64,000 nucleotides of DNA, taken from the NCBI GenBank assembly GCA_009773155.1, contig WOVA01000014.1, positions 27,434 through 91,433 of the forward strand. Reading direction: 5' to 3'. A program made the position numbers and the translations under genes. The notes under the pieces are model-generated. The model was not told the DNA's origin and did no database searches. It saw only the letters and a program-made list of their open reading frames with translations. This DNA comes from Elusimicrobiota bacterium. Its GTDB lineage: Bacteria; Elusimicrobiota; Elusimicrobia; Elusimicrobiales; UBA9959. This document shows, in pieces, positions 27,332 to 36,586 of the stretch (within the stretch, counting starts at the first letter, position 1; every line of letters starts with the position of its first letter).

Positions 27332-28285
27332 TCAGACATTGGAATACCGGTCCCGCCTGATGATGCGGAACGACTTGAGCAGCTCGGCTATTCCCCGGTC
27401 CAGGGAAAACTCCGGGCGGAAGCCGGTCGCCTCTATCTTGGCGTTGCTGACGATATAGTCGCGCTTGTCCGGGTCCTCTCCTATGGGCGACTCGTAGAAG
27501 TAGAACTCCGGCACGCGCTTCTTTATCGCGCGGCAGAGCTCCAGCTTGCTGAGGTTGGCGTCGCTCAGGCCCAGATTGTAGGTCTCGCCGCTCATCCGGC
27601 GCCAGTTCTTCATCGCGTGCCTGAAGGCCCGGGCCACGTCGCGCACGTGGATGAAGTTGCGCTTGAAATGCGCCTCGAAGAGCACCACGAAGCGGTCGTT
27701 GAAGGCCCTGAAGGCGAAGTCGTTGACCAGCAGGTCCAGCCGCATGCGCGGGCTCACGCCGAAAGCCGTGGCCAGGCGGAAGGTGGCGGAATTGCCCGCG
27801 GCCAGGAGCTTCTCCTCGGCGGCGTTCTTGAGCCGCCCGTAGAGGGAAACCGGCCGCAGGGGGGTCTTCTCCGTGCAGTAGCGCCCTTTCCGGCCTATGC
27901 CGTAGCCGCTGTTGGTGGTGGGGTAGAGCAGCGCCTGCGCGGGGGCCCTGTATTTCAGTATCACGTCGAGGGCGTCCAGGATCACGCCCTTCGCCTCGGC
28001 GGGGTTCCGGTCGCAGAGCGGCGCGCCGGTCAGGCAGGCCAGCGGGATTATCCAGTCGGCGTCCTTCAGCCCCTCCTTCACCAGCCTCTCGTCGCGGGCG
28101 TCGCCGCGTTCGACGGTGAAATCGGGGTGGGCGCAGCAGTCCAGCAGCGGGGCCTGGCCGTACATAAAATTATCCAGCACCTGGACCCTGAAGCCTTCCC
28201 GGAGCAGGGCCGGCACAAGGATGGACCCGATGTATCCGGCTCCGCCCGTGACCATGACCTTCTGTTTTTTAGCGGCTTTTTTCAT
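27332..28285 (-). CDS. NAD-dependent epimerase/dehydratase (extended SDR)
   Basis: 317 aa from ATG 28285 (MKKAAKKQKVMVTGGAGYIG). NAD motif GGAGYIGS, TTNSGYG, catalytic YGRLK, and a C-terminal substrate domain. Nucleotide-sugar epimerase, reductase or dehydratase; specificity not readable. The track start at 28342 falls two nt after the TATAAT box at 28345-28350 and is probably upstream of real translation. First gene of its operon. Confidence 0.83.
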   Translation of the reverse strand: MKKAAKKQKVMVTGGAGYIGSILVPALLREGFRVQVLDNFMYGQAPLLDCCAHPDFTVERGDARDERLVKEGLKDADWIIPLACLTGAPLCDRNPAEAKGVILDALDVILKYRAPAQALLYPTTNSGYGIGRKGRYCTEKTPLRPVSLYGRLKNAAEEKLLAAGNSATFRLATAFGVSPRMRLDLLVNDFAFRAFNDRFVVLFEAHFKRNFIHVRDVARAFRHAMKNWRRMSGETYNLGLSDANLSKLELCRAIKKRVPEFYFYESPIGEDPDKRDYIVSNAKIEATGFRPEFSLDRGIAELLKSFRIIRRDRYSNV

Positions 28286-28466
28286 ACCCTTATCACCTTG
28301 ACAGAACTGCGGGATCCGGCGCCTGTCCGCCGTTGTTCTCATATATTATAACTGAAACAGCGCCTCCCGGCTACCCGAAGGATCGCCCGAAGAATTGCCG
28401 GCTCCTCCCTGGAACAGAAAAGAGCCGGCGGCCGCGCCGCCCGCGCCGCGGGCAAATCCCTGGTTT

Positions 28467-28496
28467 TTGCCGAAGCGGAGCGTTAAACGCTATAAT
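28467..28496 (+). promoter_or_regulatory. Promoter of the first CgeB-like glycosyltransferase
   Basis: TTGCCG (28467-28472), 18-bp spacer, TATAAT (28491-28496), then AAAGGA and ATG at 28528. The opposite strand carries TATAAT (28345-28350) for the epimerase operon, so the region 28286-28527 is a divergent promoter region. Confidence 0.6.
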
Positions 28497-28527
28497 TTCA
28501 TTGACCGGACCCCAAAGGAACTTCACA

Positions 28528-29760
28528 ATGAGCGGAAAAGTGCTGTATTTGTCCCATAAGAACACCGGATCCCCGATCGACATGGGCGACGGGTATATAC
28601 GCGAATTTCTGAAAAATGGCGTCGCTTTCCTCGATTACAAAGAACTGTATCTGCAATACGGCCGCAGAAAAACTGAAGAGTTCATAACCAGATACATAAA
28701 ACAGAACGATATCGGCATTTTAGTTTTCTCGGCCGAGGGAGGCTCGTTCAATTTCAGCCGGGAGTTTTTTCTCGGACTCAGAAGCGGCGTTTTCGTGTCC
28801 ATGATGGTCGGCGACGCTGTATATTATTTCGAGACAAGGGACAAGTTTTACGCGCAGGTCATGGACCTGGTCGTAGTCTGGGATTCTTATCCGCTGGTGC
28901 GGTCGTTCGAGGCGCTTGGGGCCGGGTCATTTCTGCTCCCGTGCGCGTTCGACAGAAAAAACTATCACAAGATAAGCCCGGTCGAAAAAACCATGGACGT
29001 TTCATTTGTCGGATGCGTTTCCGGAAGAAAAGGACGGATGGAGTATATCGAGCACCTGACAAAGAACGGGGTCGAGGTCCGCGTCTTCGGCCAGGGCTCC
29101 TCCGGCGGCATGGTATCCATGGCGGAAATGACCGGGATCTTCAACAGGACCAGGATCAACCTTAATTTTTCCGACGCCGGAGGCACGACCTGCCTGACCG
29201 GAAGAACGAGGTTCGGGAACGAGGTAAAACAGTTAAAAGGGCGCATAGGGGAAGTAAGCCTTTGCGGGTCCTTTTTGCTGTCGGAAGACACCCCGGGGAT
29301 AGAGAACCTTTTACTGCCGGGCAAAGAGCTTGATATTTTCCGGACAAAAGAAGAGCTGCTGGAAAAAGTGCGGTTCTATCTGGCTGACGAAAAAGAGCGG
29401 GAGGCCATAGCCGACGGCGGCTACAGGAAGGCGGTGAAAGATTTCGACGTCAGCCGGATGATCCCAGCGTTCCTGGCCGAATTGGAGCGGTTGCGCGCGA
29501 GCAAGGTCTCCCGTTCTTTCCGCAGCATAGTTCCGGATGCCGTGTTTGAAAGAAATTTCGCCACCTACAGATTTTTATACGCGATAAAGTTCGTTAAACG
29601 GTTCAGATTATCATTGGCGCTGGAAGAATTAGTTCTGGCCTTTAAGATCGGAAAGATAGATCTTTACCAGCTATACACTTTTTTCATCGAGGAAGTTGTG
29701 GATAAGTTCCCGAGGATCAAAAATTTCATAAAAAGACTCTTTTTTTACAGAACCAGCTGA
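28528..29760 (+). CDS. CgeB-like glycosyltransferase
   Basis: 410 aa from ATG 28528, with AAGGA eight nt upstream; the track start at 28333 precedes the promoter. The middle reads DVSFVGCVSGRKGRMEYIEHL, then VEVRVFGQGSSGG, and later CGSFLLSEDTPGIENLL, the GT-B pattern of CgeB/Glyco_trans_1_2 enzymes. Homologous in layout to the gene at 31569, on the other side of the MurJ-like flippase. Acceptor and donor unknown. Confidence 0.8.
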   Translation: MSGKVLYLSHKNTGSPIDMGDGYIREFLKNGVAFLDYKELYLQYGRRKTEEFITRYIKQNDIGILVFSAEGGSFNFSREFFLGLRSGVFVSMMVGDAVYYFETRDKFYAQVMDLVVVWDSYPLVRSFEALGAGSFLLPCAFDRKNYHKISPVEKTMDVSFVGCVSGRKGRMEYIEHLTKNGVEVRVFGQGSSGGMVSMAEMTGIFNRTRINLNFSDAGGTTCLTGRTRFGNEVKQLKGRIGEVSLCGSFLLSEDTPGIENLLLPGKELDIFRTKEELLEKVRFYLADEKEREAIADGGYRKAVKDFDVSRMIPAFLAELERLRASKVSRSFRSIVPDAVFERNFATYRFLYAIKFVKRFRLSLALEELVLAFKIGKIDLYQLYTFFIEEVVDKFPRIKNFIKRLFFYRTS

Positions 29761-29818
29761 CTCCGGCCGCAGGACCGGGCGCGCGGAGCCTCCCCGCCCG
29801 GCGAGACGCGGTCAGCTG
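29754..29818. terminator. Candidate bidirectional terminator
   Basis: CAGCTGAC (29754-29761) pairs with GTCAGCTG (29811-29818), enclosing an inner CCGGGCG/CGCCCGG-type stem. Both convergent genes have their TGA stop inside the outer arms. T-rich sequence follows on the plus strand. Confidence 0.5.
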
Positions 29819-31362
29819 AATTTTGTTTTAAAAAGAAGATAAGTCTTTTGAAACTCTTCCAGCCGGAAGGCGGCTGAAATGAGAAGAAAGACCGCCAGCC
29901 CCGCGGAGGAAGCCGCCGCGAGGTTCATTATCTGGTACGGAATAGTGACATAGGCCGCGTCGTACAGGCCCCGGTAGGCAAGGAAGACCGCCAACCCGGC
30001 CACGAGAGAGATCGCCGTAATTCTGGCCAGGGATTTAAGGATGGCCAGCCCGTGAAGGTTTTGAACGCGTTTTTTCAGGGTTATAAAATACATGATAGCC
30101 GCGAGAAAAGAGACCACCGAGGTCGAAAGCGCGATGCCGCACGCCGGCGGGTCGAGCAGCTTCATGAAAATTAAATTAAAGACCAGGTTCAGGACCACGG
30201 TGACCGCGGTTATTTTGAAGATACTCTTGAGGCAGTGGAACGCGAACAATACCCGCTGCAGTATCACTATCACGTAGATGGAAAAAAGCTGGAGGGTGTA
30301 AAACACGAATATACTGGACGTCAGGTCGGTCGCGGCCGCGTCGAAGGCTCCCCTCTGGAACACAAGCTGTATGGCCGGCCTGGCCAGGATCATCATTATA
30401 ACGGCCATGGGGATGAAGATAAAGCCCGCCATTCTTATGCTGGTGGAAACGGTGTCTTTCAGTTCCGGGAGCTGGTCCCCCGCGGCCTGCGCGGCTACGA
30501 ACGGGTAGATGGCCGACGCGATGGAGCCGGAAAAGATGATCAGCGGGACCTGCACCAGTTTGTCCGCGTAGGCGAGACCGGCTATGCTTCCGCCCGGCAG
30601 CCAGGAGGCCATGAACCTGTTCGTCACCCCCGTGAGGCCCGCCACGAGCCCTATTAGAGAAAGGATAAAGGCCAGGTTCAGGAACCTCTGTATATCGGGG
30701 TGACCGAGCTCCAGCGCTTTATGGTACCTGAAACCGTGCTTCCGCGCGACGGGGACCAGGAACAGCGCCTGCAGGGCGGTCCCGATAAGCAGGCCCCACC
30801 CCACGACGAACACGCCCCATTCATTCGCGAAGCCCAAAATGAGAAAAATAGTGCTCAGGGTTATGAACATACCGGAGACCGCCGGCCAGAAAAAATGTTC
30901 GAAAGCGTTAAGTATCCCGGTCAGCAGGTTCGCGACCCCGGCGAAGAACATGCTGAAGCTTATTATCCTGAGCACCGTCGCCGCGCTGGCGGCGGTCTGG
31001 GCGTCCAGCCCGGGTGAAGCGAATTTTATGACAGTCCCGGCTAACGCGAAAATAACCAGGGACGCTCCGAACAGCACAAGCAAAGTAAGGTTGGAAACTA
31101 TGCTCACGAGCCTGTTCGCGGCTTCTTTGTCCGCCAGCTTGTGTTTTATGAATATAGGGACGAATATCAGAACGAAAGGAGAGAGGACGATGGCGCTGAC
31201 CAGATTAGGGATGGTCAAAGCAGCGTAATAGGAATCCATGACCTTTGAAACGCCGAAATAACCGGCGATCAGCATTTCCTTGACCATGCTCAGACCATGG
31301 CCGAGGATACTCGCGGCGACAAGTACAAGATACGCTTTGGCAATCTTTGTCTTCGTGCTCAT
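29812..31362 (-). CDS. MurJ/MviN-like lipid-linked saccharide flippase
   Basis: 516 aa from ATG 31362, about 14 membrane segments. Opening ILGHGLSMVKEMLIAGYFG and DSYYAALTIPNLV are typical of MurJ, the lipid II flippase of the MOP superfamily. Its place between two CgeB-like glycosyltransferases suggests a dedicated glycan-lipid substrate rather than housekeeping lipid II, but this cannot be decided from sequence. The track start at 31404 is probably upstream of the true one. Confidence 0.82.
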   Translation of the reverse strand: MSTKTKIAKAYLVLVAASILGHGLSMVKEMLIAGYFGVSKVMDSYYAALTIPNLVSAIVLSPFVLIFVPIFIKHKLADKEAANRLVSIVSNLTLLVLFGASLVIFALAGTVIKFASPGLDAQTAASAATVLRIISFSMFFAGVANLLTGILNAFEHFFWPAVSGMFITLSTIFLILGFANEWGVFVVGWGLLIGTALQALFLVPVARKHGFRYHKALELGHPDIQRFLNLAFILSLIGLVAGLTGVTNRFMASWLPGGSIAGLAYADKLVQVPLIIFSGSIASAIYPFVAAQAAGDQLPELKDTVSTSIRMAGFIFIPMAVIMMILARPAIQLVFQRGAFDAAATDLTSSIFVFYTLQLFSIYVIVILQRVLFAFHCLKSIFKITAVTVVLNLVFNLIFMKLLDPPACGIALSTSVVSFLAAIMYFITLKKRVQNLHGLAILKSLARITAISLVAGLAVFLAYRGLYDAAYVTIPYQIMNLAAASSAGLAVFLLISAAFRLEEFQKTYLLFKTKFS

Positions 31363-31568
31363 ACCCGGGTCACAATGTAGCATTTTTCTCAATGCCGGGC
31401 GCACGGCGCGCGCGCGCGCGATCCGCCCGGAAGAGCACGCGGCCCGCAGTCGTCATTGGACCTTCAAATAAAAAGTTGTATCATGGGTCTGGGATTCAAA
31501 TCGTCGGATCCGGCGGGTGGCGGCGGGACCTGTTTTGAACGGAGAAAACGCGCGCAACGCGCCGCTTC

Positions 31569-32792
31569 ATGGAAAACAATAAACCTTTTTCGGACAAGAA
31601 CCTGCTGCTGCTGGTGACCCTCAGGGAGCACCAATATATCGACTACCTGGCCGGGGACCTGGAAAAGTATTTCAAAAGAACGCACGTTTTCAATTTTATC
31701 GGCTACTCCCGGGAACACGGGCTCTCCGCCACGGAAGACCGCATCCGGGAACTCATCAGGGAAAATGACATCTACCTCGTGCTGGTGATCCAGCTGGCCA
31801 CCGATTTCGAGCTCTCCCCGGAATACTACGCTTCGCTGCGGGGGCCCGCTAAGCTGGTATTCTGGTTCTTCGACGACGACATGTATTTCAGCGCCGTGTC
31901 TAAATATTACGCCGCGGCCGCGGACGCCGTGATGACGCACGATTATTTCCCCTCGCTGGCATATAAACAACTCGGCATCCCCTCCATCTATGCCACGCCC
32001 ATATATGACCCGGAGATATTCCACCCGGTCCCGGCCGCAAAGGATATCGACGTTTGCTGTGTCTGCGACTGCACCAAAGCCGACAGGATGGAATACATCG
32101 ATTTCCTGACCGCCGGCGGGATAAAAGTGGAGACGTACGGACACGGCTCGAAGAACGGGTTCCTGCCGGAAGAACGCGACATCTCGGCGATCTACTCCAG
32201 GTCCAGGATCGTGATAACGTTCTCGAGGCTGGATAAACCCAGGTGGCCGGTCTCCGACGACCCGCTGCTGGAGCGGGTAAGACAGAACAAGGGACATTTC
32301 GCCCAGATCGCCCTGACACGGTCGTTCTGTCTTTCGGAATACGCCCCGGCCCTGAACCTCATCGCCGGGATCGGCTCGGAGGTCGCGGTATTCAACGACA
32401 AGAATGAACTGCTGAGCCAGGTCCGGTATTACCTGGCGCACGACAAAGAACGGGAAGAAATGGCGGACCGGGCTTACGAAACGGCTAAGAGGACCTTTGT
32501 CGGCGCCGTCGCCTTTCCAAAACTGCTGCATGAACTCCGGAAAACACTGGACGACCAGGCCCCCGTAGAGCCGGGGGCCTCCCCCCCGGCGCTCAGCGCC
32601 GCTTTCAGGTCGAACATCGTGAACGGTCTGACGTTCTCGTTCTTTATTTTGCTCGGCGAGGGAAGATTTTCAAACGCGGGCGAACTTTTAACCAGACTTT
32701 TCCGCTGCGGCCCCCGGGCCTTCCTGTCGGGCTTCCCCGCGGGGACCATAAGAGCGCTTACGGTCTTTTTCCACAAACTTACGGGCGGCTAG
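31569..32792 (+). CDS. CgeB-like glycosyltransferase
   Basis: 407 aa. Like the gene at 28528: a Rossmann-like half with KLVFWFFDDDMYFSAVSKYY, then DVCCVCDCTKADRMEYIDFL, a donor-site half with RSFCLSEYAPALNLI, and a helical tail. Predicted cytosolic GT-B enzyme. It ends tail-to-tail 44 nt from the SDR gene. Confidence 0.78.
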   Translation: MENNKPFSDKNLLLLVTLREHQYIDYLAGDLEKYFKRTHVFNFIGYSREHGLSATEDRIRELIRENDIYLVLVIQLATDFELSPEYYASLRGPAKLVFWFFDDDMYFSAVSKYYAAAADAVMTHDYFPSLAYKQLGIPSIYATPIYDPEIFHPVPAAKDIDVCCVCDCTKADRMEYIDFLTAGGIKVETYGHGSKNGFLPEERDISAIYSRSRIVITFSRLDKPRWPVSDDPLLERVRQNKGHFAQIALTRSFCLSEYAPALNLIAGIGSEVAVFNDKNELLSQVRYYLAHDKEREEMADRAYETAKRTFVGAVAFPKLLHELRKTLDDQAPVEPGASPPALSAAFRSNIVNGLTFSFFILLGEGRFSNAGELLTRLFRCGPRAFLSGFPAGTIRALTVFFHKLTGG

Positions 32793-32836
32793 AAGGCGCG
32801 GTCACGCCGGCGCCGCCGGTCACGAACACAACGCGC

Positions 32837-33802
32837 TCAGAGGCGCAATTCCCCCCGGTGCGCGGCGTACCAGCGCAGCGTCCGCCTTATGCCCTCTTCC
32901 AGTCCGACGCGGCTCTTCCAGCCCAGCCGGGCCGCGGCGCGCGAGGAGTCCAGGCAGAGCCGGGTCCTGATGGACGGCCCGGAGCGGTCGAAAACTATCC
33001 GGAGGTCGCGGCCCGAGGCGGCGATGATCCGGCGCACCAGGTCCTTCACCGCCACGGCGCGCCCCGCGCCCGCGTTGAAAAGGCCGAAGGGCGCGCGCTG
33101 GCGGACCAGCGCCTTCTCCACGAAAGAGACGAGGTCCGAAACATAGAGCAGGTCCCGGGCCTCGCCGCCGTCGCCCCAGACCTTTATCTCGCCGCCGGGC
33201 GGCGCCGTCATAACCTTGGTGACGGTGGCGCCGAAGACATGCGAGCGCCTGAGGTCGAATTTATCGTGGGGACCGTAGACGTTGGAATGCCTGACCACGG
33301 TGTAGCGGGTGCGGCCCAGGCCGGCGTAGAATTGGCACATCCGCTCCAGGTAGACCTTGGTCCAGCCGGCGCCGAAATAGGCGGGGTGAAGCGGCGCGTT
33401 CGCGTCCAGGTCGTCCTCTTTCACCGGCCGGCGCGAGGAACCGTACATGATGGAGCAGCTGAAGAAGAGGAGCTGCCCCACGCCGTGCTCGTGCGCGGCG
33501 CGGAAGAGCAGCGAGTTCATGACGGCGTTGTCGGTCACGTGCAGCCAGGGGCTGTTGACTATGTCGCCGGCGCCGGAGGTGACCGCAGCGGCCTGCACAA
33601 TTATGTCCACGCCCTTCACCGCCCTGGAGACCGCCGCGCGGTCGGTGAGGTCGCACTTGAAGATCCTGACGCCGGGGAGGCGGGGAGCCGGGGAGTGCAG
33701 CCGCGTGCCGCTGACCTCGTATTTCCCCCCGCGGGCCAGCGCCTCCGCTATATTGCGGCCGATGAAGCCGGTGGCGCCGCAGACCAGCACCTTCTTCTTC
33801 AC
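32837..33802 (-). CDS. GDP-fucose synthase-like NAD-dependent SDR
   Basis: 321 aa. Start is the GTG at 33802, overlapping the previous stop (GTGA); the 458-aa track version is spurious. NADP motif CGATGFIGRNIAEAL, FFSCSIMYG, and FGAGWTKVYLERM. The catalytic tyrosine-lysine spacing is unusual: Y-x6-K instead of Y-x3-K. HSNVYGPHDKFDLRRSHVFG resembles Fcl/WcaG-like reductases. It could be the 3,5-epimerase/4-reductase partner of the gmd or 3-dehydratase pathway. Confidence 0.78.
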   Translation of the reverse strand: MKKKVLVCGATGFIGRNIAEALARGGKYEVSGTRLHSPAPRLPGVRIFKCDLTDRAAVSRAVKGVDIIVQAAAVTSGAGDIVNSPWLHVTDNAVMNSLLFRAAHEHGVGQLLFFSCSIMYGSSRRPVKEDDLDANAPLHPAYFGAGWTKVYLERMCQFYAGLGRTRYTVVRHSNVYGPHDKFDLRRSHVFGATVTKVMTAPPGGEIKVWGDGGEARDLLYVSDLVSFVEKALVRQRAPFGLFNAGAGRAVAVKDLVRRIIAASGRDLRIVFDRSGPSIRTRLCLDSSRAAARLGWKSRVGLEEGIRRTLRWYAAHRGELRL

Positions 33803-34515
33803 CGGGCCCTCCCGCGCGGCCTGCCGTCGAGCACCAGCCTCTCCCCGCGGGAGCGGCTGAAAAAAGAATAGATCCGGCGGGCGGTCTCGTCGGCGCGCTG
33901 GCCGTGGGTGAATTCGGGCCTGGTCATGACGCGCGAGAGATAGACGTCCGCGATACGCACGCCCGTCCCCTCCGCCTCGCGGCGCAGCGCCGCCGAGAAG
34001 CCGCGCAGTCCCCACTTGGCGGCCGAATACACGGCGCGCCGGGGATGGGCCTCCAGCGCGCAGACCGAATTGATGTTTATGATGGCGCCCCTGCCGCGCG
34101 CGGCGAACGCCGCGTAGGCGCGGGCCGCCAGTTTGACGGGGGCGGCGAAGTCGACCTGTATCAGCTCGTCGACGGCGGGGCCGGAGACTTTCTCCAGCGG
34201 CAGGCCGGGGCAATGGATGCCGGCGTTATTGACCAGCACCGACAGGCCCGGCCGCCGGAAGAGGCGGAAAAGTTTCGCAAGACCGGCGCGCGAGCGCAGG
34301 TCGGCCCGGCGGACCTCGCAGCGCGCGCCAAGGGCGGTCACCGCGCGGGCCGCGCGCGCCAGGGCGGCGCGGTCCCTGCCGTGCAGGATCACGCCGTACC
34401 CGCCGGCGGCGAAGGCGAGAGCCAGCTCCAGCCCCAGGCCCCTGCCCGAACCGGTGATGAGGACGTCCCCCGGGGAAACCGCCCCGCCGGGAACGTTTTT
34501 TAGCGCCTTCAGCAT
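33799..34515 (-). CDS. Classical SDR oxidoreductase
   Basis: 238 aa. Cofactor motif TGSGRGLG, VNNAG, catalytic Ser and YSAAK. Looks like a 3-oxoacyl-ACP reductase-type or sugar-modifying dehydrogenase. The ATG at 34515 lies seven nt after TATAAT with no ribosome binding site, so it is probably leaderless. Translationally coupled to the downstream SDR. Confidence 0.82.
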   Translation of the reverse strand: MLKALKNVPGGAVSPGDVLITGSGRGLGLELALAFAAGGYGVILHGRDRAALARAARAVTALGARCEVRRADLRSRAGLAKLFRLFRRPGLSVLVNNAGIHCPGLPLEKVSGPAVDELIQVDFAAPVKLAARAYAAFAARGRGAIININSVCALEAHPRRAVYSAAKWGLRGFSAALRREAEGTGVRIADVYLSRVMTRPEFTHGQRADETARRIYSFFSRSRGERLVLDGRPRGRAR

Positions 34516-34522
34516 TGAGACT

Positions 34523-34528
34523 ATTATA
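34523..34528 (-). promoter_or_regulatory. -10 box of the SDR pair (leaderless)
   Basis: Minus-strand TATAAT seven nt before the ATG at 34515. Part of a divergent promoter region with the radical SAM gene. Confidence 0.55.
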
Positions 34529-34539
34529 ATATTTTTAAT

Positions 34540-34568
34540 TTGAACGCGCGGCGCAAAATTGATAGATT
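34540..34568 (+). promoter_or_regulatory. Promoter of the radical SAM gene
   Basis: TTGAAC (34540-34545), 17-bp spacer, TAGATT (34563-34568), then a leader with GAGGAG directly before the ATG at 34622. Confidence 0.55.
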
Positions 34569-34621
34569 AGCGTTGCGCCCGCGACCGCCGGAGGCGCGGC
34601 GGCGGCCCGGCACCGAGGAGA

Positions 34622-36586
34622 ATGATGCCCACTGACGGCAAAGACGGCCAGCTGACGATAGGCTTCGTCCAGATAAACTACGAGTTCTCAGGCCAGCATT
34701 ACCTGCCGCTCTCGGTGGGCATGCTGAAGGCCTATCTCAGGAAGAACGCGGACCGCCCGGCCCGCTACCGTTTTCTGCCCGTCCTTTTCAGGCGCGAGAA
34801 GATCGAGGAGGCGGCCCGGCTCCTCGCCGGGGCCGACATCGCCGCTTTCAGCGTCTACAGCTGGAACATCAACCTCTCGCTGGCCATAGCCCGCCGCCTC
34901 AGGGAGCTCAACCCCTCGGTCCTCACGGTCTTCGGCGGCCCGCAGGTCCCGTCGCGGGCGGGAGACTTCCTGCGCGATAACCCCTTCATAGATATAGTCT
35001 GCCACGGCGAGGGCGAGGAGGTCTTCAAGGCCGTGGCCGACCGCGCCGCCTCCCGCGACTGGTCCGGCGTGCCGTCGGTCAGCTACCTGCGCCCCGACGG
35101 CTCCTGCGTCAGTGCGGCCCGCGCCTGCCGCGTCGCCGACCTCGACAGCCTGCCCTCCCCCTTCCTCGACGGCACTTTCGACGAGCTGGCCGCGGAGAAT
35201 CCCGGCGTGAAGTGGCTGGGCCTGCTGGAGACCAACCGCGGCTGCCCCTTCGCCTGCGCCTTCTGCGAGTGGGGCGACAAGGGGATGAACCGCGTCTACG
35301 CCTTCGGCCTGGAGCGCGTGCGCGCCGAGATAGACTGGCTGGCCCGGCACGCCGTCGAGTTCGTCTTCTGCTGCGACGCCAATTTCGGCCTGCTGCCGCG
35401 CGACGTGGAGATAGCCGGCTTCGTGGCCGACGCCAGGAAGCGGACCGGCTACCCGCACACCTTCTCGCTGCAGGCCAGCAAGAACGCGCCGGAGCGGGTC
35501 TACAGGATACAGAAGCTCCTGGCCGACAGCGGCCTCAACAAGGGCGCCCTCTTCGCCCTGCAGTCGGTGCACCCGGAGACGCTGGAGCTCATACACCGGC
35601 GGAACATCTCGCTGAACTCCTTCGACGAGCTGCAGCGCCTTTTCAAGCGCGACGGCATCCCCACTTTCACCGACGTCATCGTGGGCCTGCCCGGCGAGAC
35701 CTACGACTCCTTCGCCGACGGCGTGGACGGCATCATCTCCAAGGGCCAGCACAACCGCGTACAGTTCAACATCCTCTCCATACTCCAGAACTCCGCCATG
35801 GGCGACCCCGCCTACCGCGCGCGCCACGGCCTGGTCACCGTCCGCTCCGAGCTGGCCAACAGGTACGGCCGGCACTCCCGCGACGCGGAGGAAGTGCTGG
35901 AATACCAGGACCTGGTGGTCGCCACGGCCGCCATGCCGGCGGAGGACTGGGTCAGGGCGATGACCTTCGCCTGGCTGGCCTCTTTCCTCCATTTCGACAA
36001 GCTGCTGCAGCTGCCGTCGGTGCTGCTCAACGCGGAGGCCGGCGTGCGCTACCGCGCTATCTTCGAGGCTTTCGCCGCCTGTCCGGCGGGGGAGTTCCCG
36101 GTGACGGCCGGCGTGCGCTCCTTCTTCGAGGAGAAGGCGCGCGCCATAAGGCGCGGCGAGCCCGAGTACTGCCACGCGCCGGACTGGCTGGACATCTGGT
36201 GGATGACCGACGAGCACGCCTATATCGGCCTCTGCCGCGGCGGAAAACTGGACGACTTCTACGCGGAGGCCGGCCGCCTGCTGCGCGGCCTGGCGGCGGA
36301 GCGCGGCGCCGGCGTGCCCTGGCTGGACGACGCGCTGCGGCTGAACCGCGAGCTCATAAAGCTCCCTTTCCTCTACGGGAAGAAGGAAGTGGCGCTCGGC
36401 TTCAATGTCCGCGAGAGCCACGCCGCCGCGCTGGCCGGCGCCCGGCTGCCGCTGCGCGGGGCCGCCGGCTCCTGTGCGGTGGACAGAAGTTCCCCCCGCT
36501 GGGACAACTGGGAGGACTGGATGAAGGAAGTCGTCTGGTTCGGCAACAAGACCAGGAATTATCTCTACGCCTGCGGGGACCGGTGA
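34622..36586 (+). CDS. B12-binding-type radical SAM protein
   Basis: 654 aa. An N-terminal cobalamin-binding-like domain (FGGPQVPSR; CHGEGEEVF) precedes the radical SAM core with CPFACAFC (CxxxCxxC, [4Fe-4S] ligands, about residue 210) and GLPGETYDSF. Probably methylates or rearranges a sugar or lipid intermediate. The dedicated cobalamin ligand motif DxHxxG is not evident, so B12 use is uncertain. Its stop overlaps the GTG of the aldo/keto reductase (GTGA). Confidence 0.85.
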   Translation: MMPTDGKDGQLTIGFVQINYEFSGQHYLPLSVGMLKAYLRKNADRPARYRFLPVLFRREKIEEAARLLAGADIAAFSVYSWNINLSLAIARRLRELNPSVLTVFGGPQVPSRAGDFLRDNPFIDIVCHGEGEEVFKAVADRAASRDWSGVPSVSYLRPDGSCVSAARACRVADLDSLPSPFLDGTFDELAAENPGVKWLGLLETNRGCPFACAFCEWGDKGMNRVYAFGLERVRAEIDWLARHAVEFVFCCDANFGLLPRDVEIAGFVADARKRTGYPHTFSLQASKNAPERVYRIQKLLADSGLNKGALFALQSVHPETLELIHRRNISLNSFDELQRLFKRDGIPTFTDVIVGLPGETYDSFADGVDGIISKGQHNRVQFNILSILQNSAMGDPAYRARHGLVTVRSELANRYGRHSRDAEEVLEYQDLVVATAAMPAEDWVRAMTFAWLASFLHFDKLLQLPSVLLNAEAGVRYRAIFEAFAACPAGEFPVTAGVRSFFEEKARAIRRGEPEYCHAPDWLDIWWMTDEHAYIGLCRGGKLDDFYAEAGRLLRGLAAERGAGVPWLDDALRLNRELIKLPFLYGKKEVALGFNVRESHAAALAGARLPLRGAAGSCAVDRSSPRWDNWEDWMKEVVWFGNKTRNYLYACGDR

